NCBI GenBank assembly: GCA_034440595.1
Contig: JAWXCH010000465.1
Location: 1-5,485, forward strand
Reading direction: 5' to 3'
Source of the DNA: JAWXCH01 sp034440595
GTDB lineage: Bacteria > Planctomycetota > Planctomycetia > Pirellulales > JALHPA01
Length of the DNA: 5,485 nt
Under the pieces are notes generated by a model. It saw only the letters and a list, made by a program, of their open reading frames with translations. It was not told where the DNA came from and did not search any database. The position numbers and the translations under genes are program-made. Numbering within the stretch: position 1 is the first letter of the stretch; each line of letters starts with the position of its first letter. This document shows positions 5,391 through 5,485 of this stretch, piece by piece.

Positions 5391-5485
5391 AACGCATCCT
5401 CCCGAGAATGTTTGCTGGCTATCGGCGGCATCATCCTACCAAAGTAGCGAGGAAAGTGCACCAGAATTGTCTGGCCACGACTGGC
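5387..5485 (-). CDS. Possible C-terminal tail of an upstream gene, 4-bp overlap with norZ
   Basis: One minus-strand frame stays open from the right edge for 32 codons and ends in TGA at 5387-5389, sharing ATGA with the norZ start. The peptide ends PIASKHSREDAL and has a basic, partly aromatic stretch before that (VHFPRYFGRMM). I do not recognise the family. A 32-codon open frame can occur by chance, and the other two minus-strand frames also run for part of this distance before stopping, so the case rests on the ATGA overlap and on the norZ Shine-Dalgarno lying inside it. If real, it is co-transcribed with norZ and might be an NO-responsive regulator or a repair protein; this is inference from position only. 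Confidence 0.35.
   Translation of the reverse strand, partial: ASRGQTILVHFPRYFGRMMPPIASKHSREDAL
5398..5403 (-). promoter_or_regulatory. Strong Shine-Dalgarno site of norZ
   Basis: GGGAGG on the minus strand is seven bases upstream of the norZ ATG. It lies inside the open frame that ends at 5387, the arrangement expected for a translationally coupled pair if that frame is a gene. It settles the reductase start at 5390, consistent with the first membrane helix beginning at once. Confidence 0.75.
5461..5474. repeat. Short dyad CCAGA-ATTG-TCTGG upstream of norZ
   Basis: Perfect 5-bp arms around four bases, about 70 bp before the norZ start. It does not match the NsrR, NorR or FNR/DNR consensus sites I know. 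It is an operator candidate if norZ has its own promoter here, otherwise a chance dyad inside the upstream coding frame. Confidence 0.2.

Overview
The window looks like a stretch of a bacterial chromosome, most likely from a planctomycete of the Pirellula/Rhodopirellula type. This is inferred from the wording of the proteins (the nucleoside hydrolase N-terminus and the PhnP-like hydrolase resemble planctomycete versions as I remember them), from GTG and TTG starts, from weak or absent Shine-Dalgarno sites on several genes, from scattered single biosynthetic genes, and from an intergenic CCGCAGAG / ATCCTGT-type repeat. No rRNA, tRNA, CRISPR array or transposase is visible.

Layout from left to right. 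Bases 1-238 (minus) hold the first 79 codons of a nucleoside hydrolase that runs off the left edge. Bases 239-504 are a divergent control region with candidate promoters and two small dyads. Bases 505-1521 (plus) encode a complete anthranilate phosphoribosyltransferase, TrpD, standing alone without other trp genes. Bases 1522-1757 lie between convergent genes and are largely filled by a nested, roughly 9-bp-periodic inverted repeat. Bases 1758-2564 (minus) encode a PhnP-like metallo-beta-lactamase-fold hydrolase with its own candidate promoter. Bases 2723-3052 (minus) encode a small cupin. Bases 3159-5390 (minus) encode a full-length quinol-dependent nitric oxide reductase. A reading frame that enters from the right edge ends in an ATGA overlap with the reductase start and may be the tail of an upstream gene.

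Functionally, the right half reads as a nitric oxide reduction/detoxification unit: the reductase, then a cupin 106 bp downstream on the same strand, with the reductase possibly coupled to an unidentified upstream gene. No other denitrification gene is visible. The left half is housekeeping metabolism (tryptophan synthesis, nucleoside salvage). I see no clear new multi-gene system. The points most worth a second look are the Asp-to-Gly change in the TrpD phosphoribosyl-pyrophosphate loop, the nested repeat, the reductase-cupin pair, and the unidentified overlapping upstream frame.
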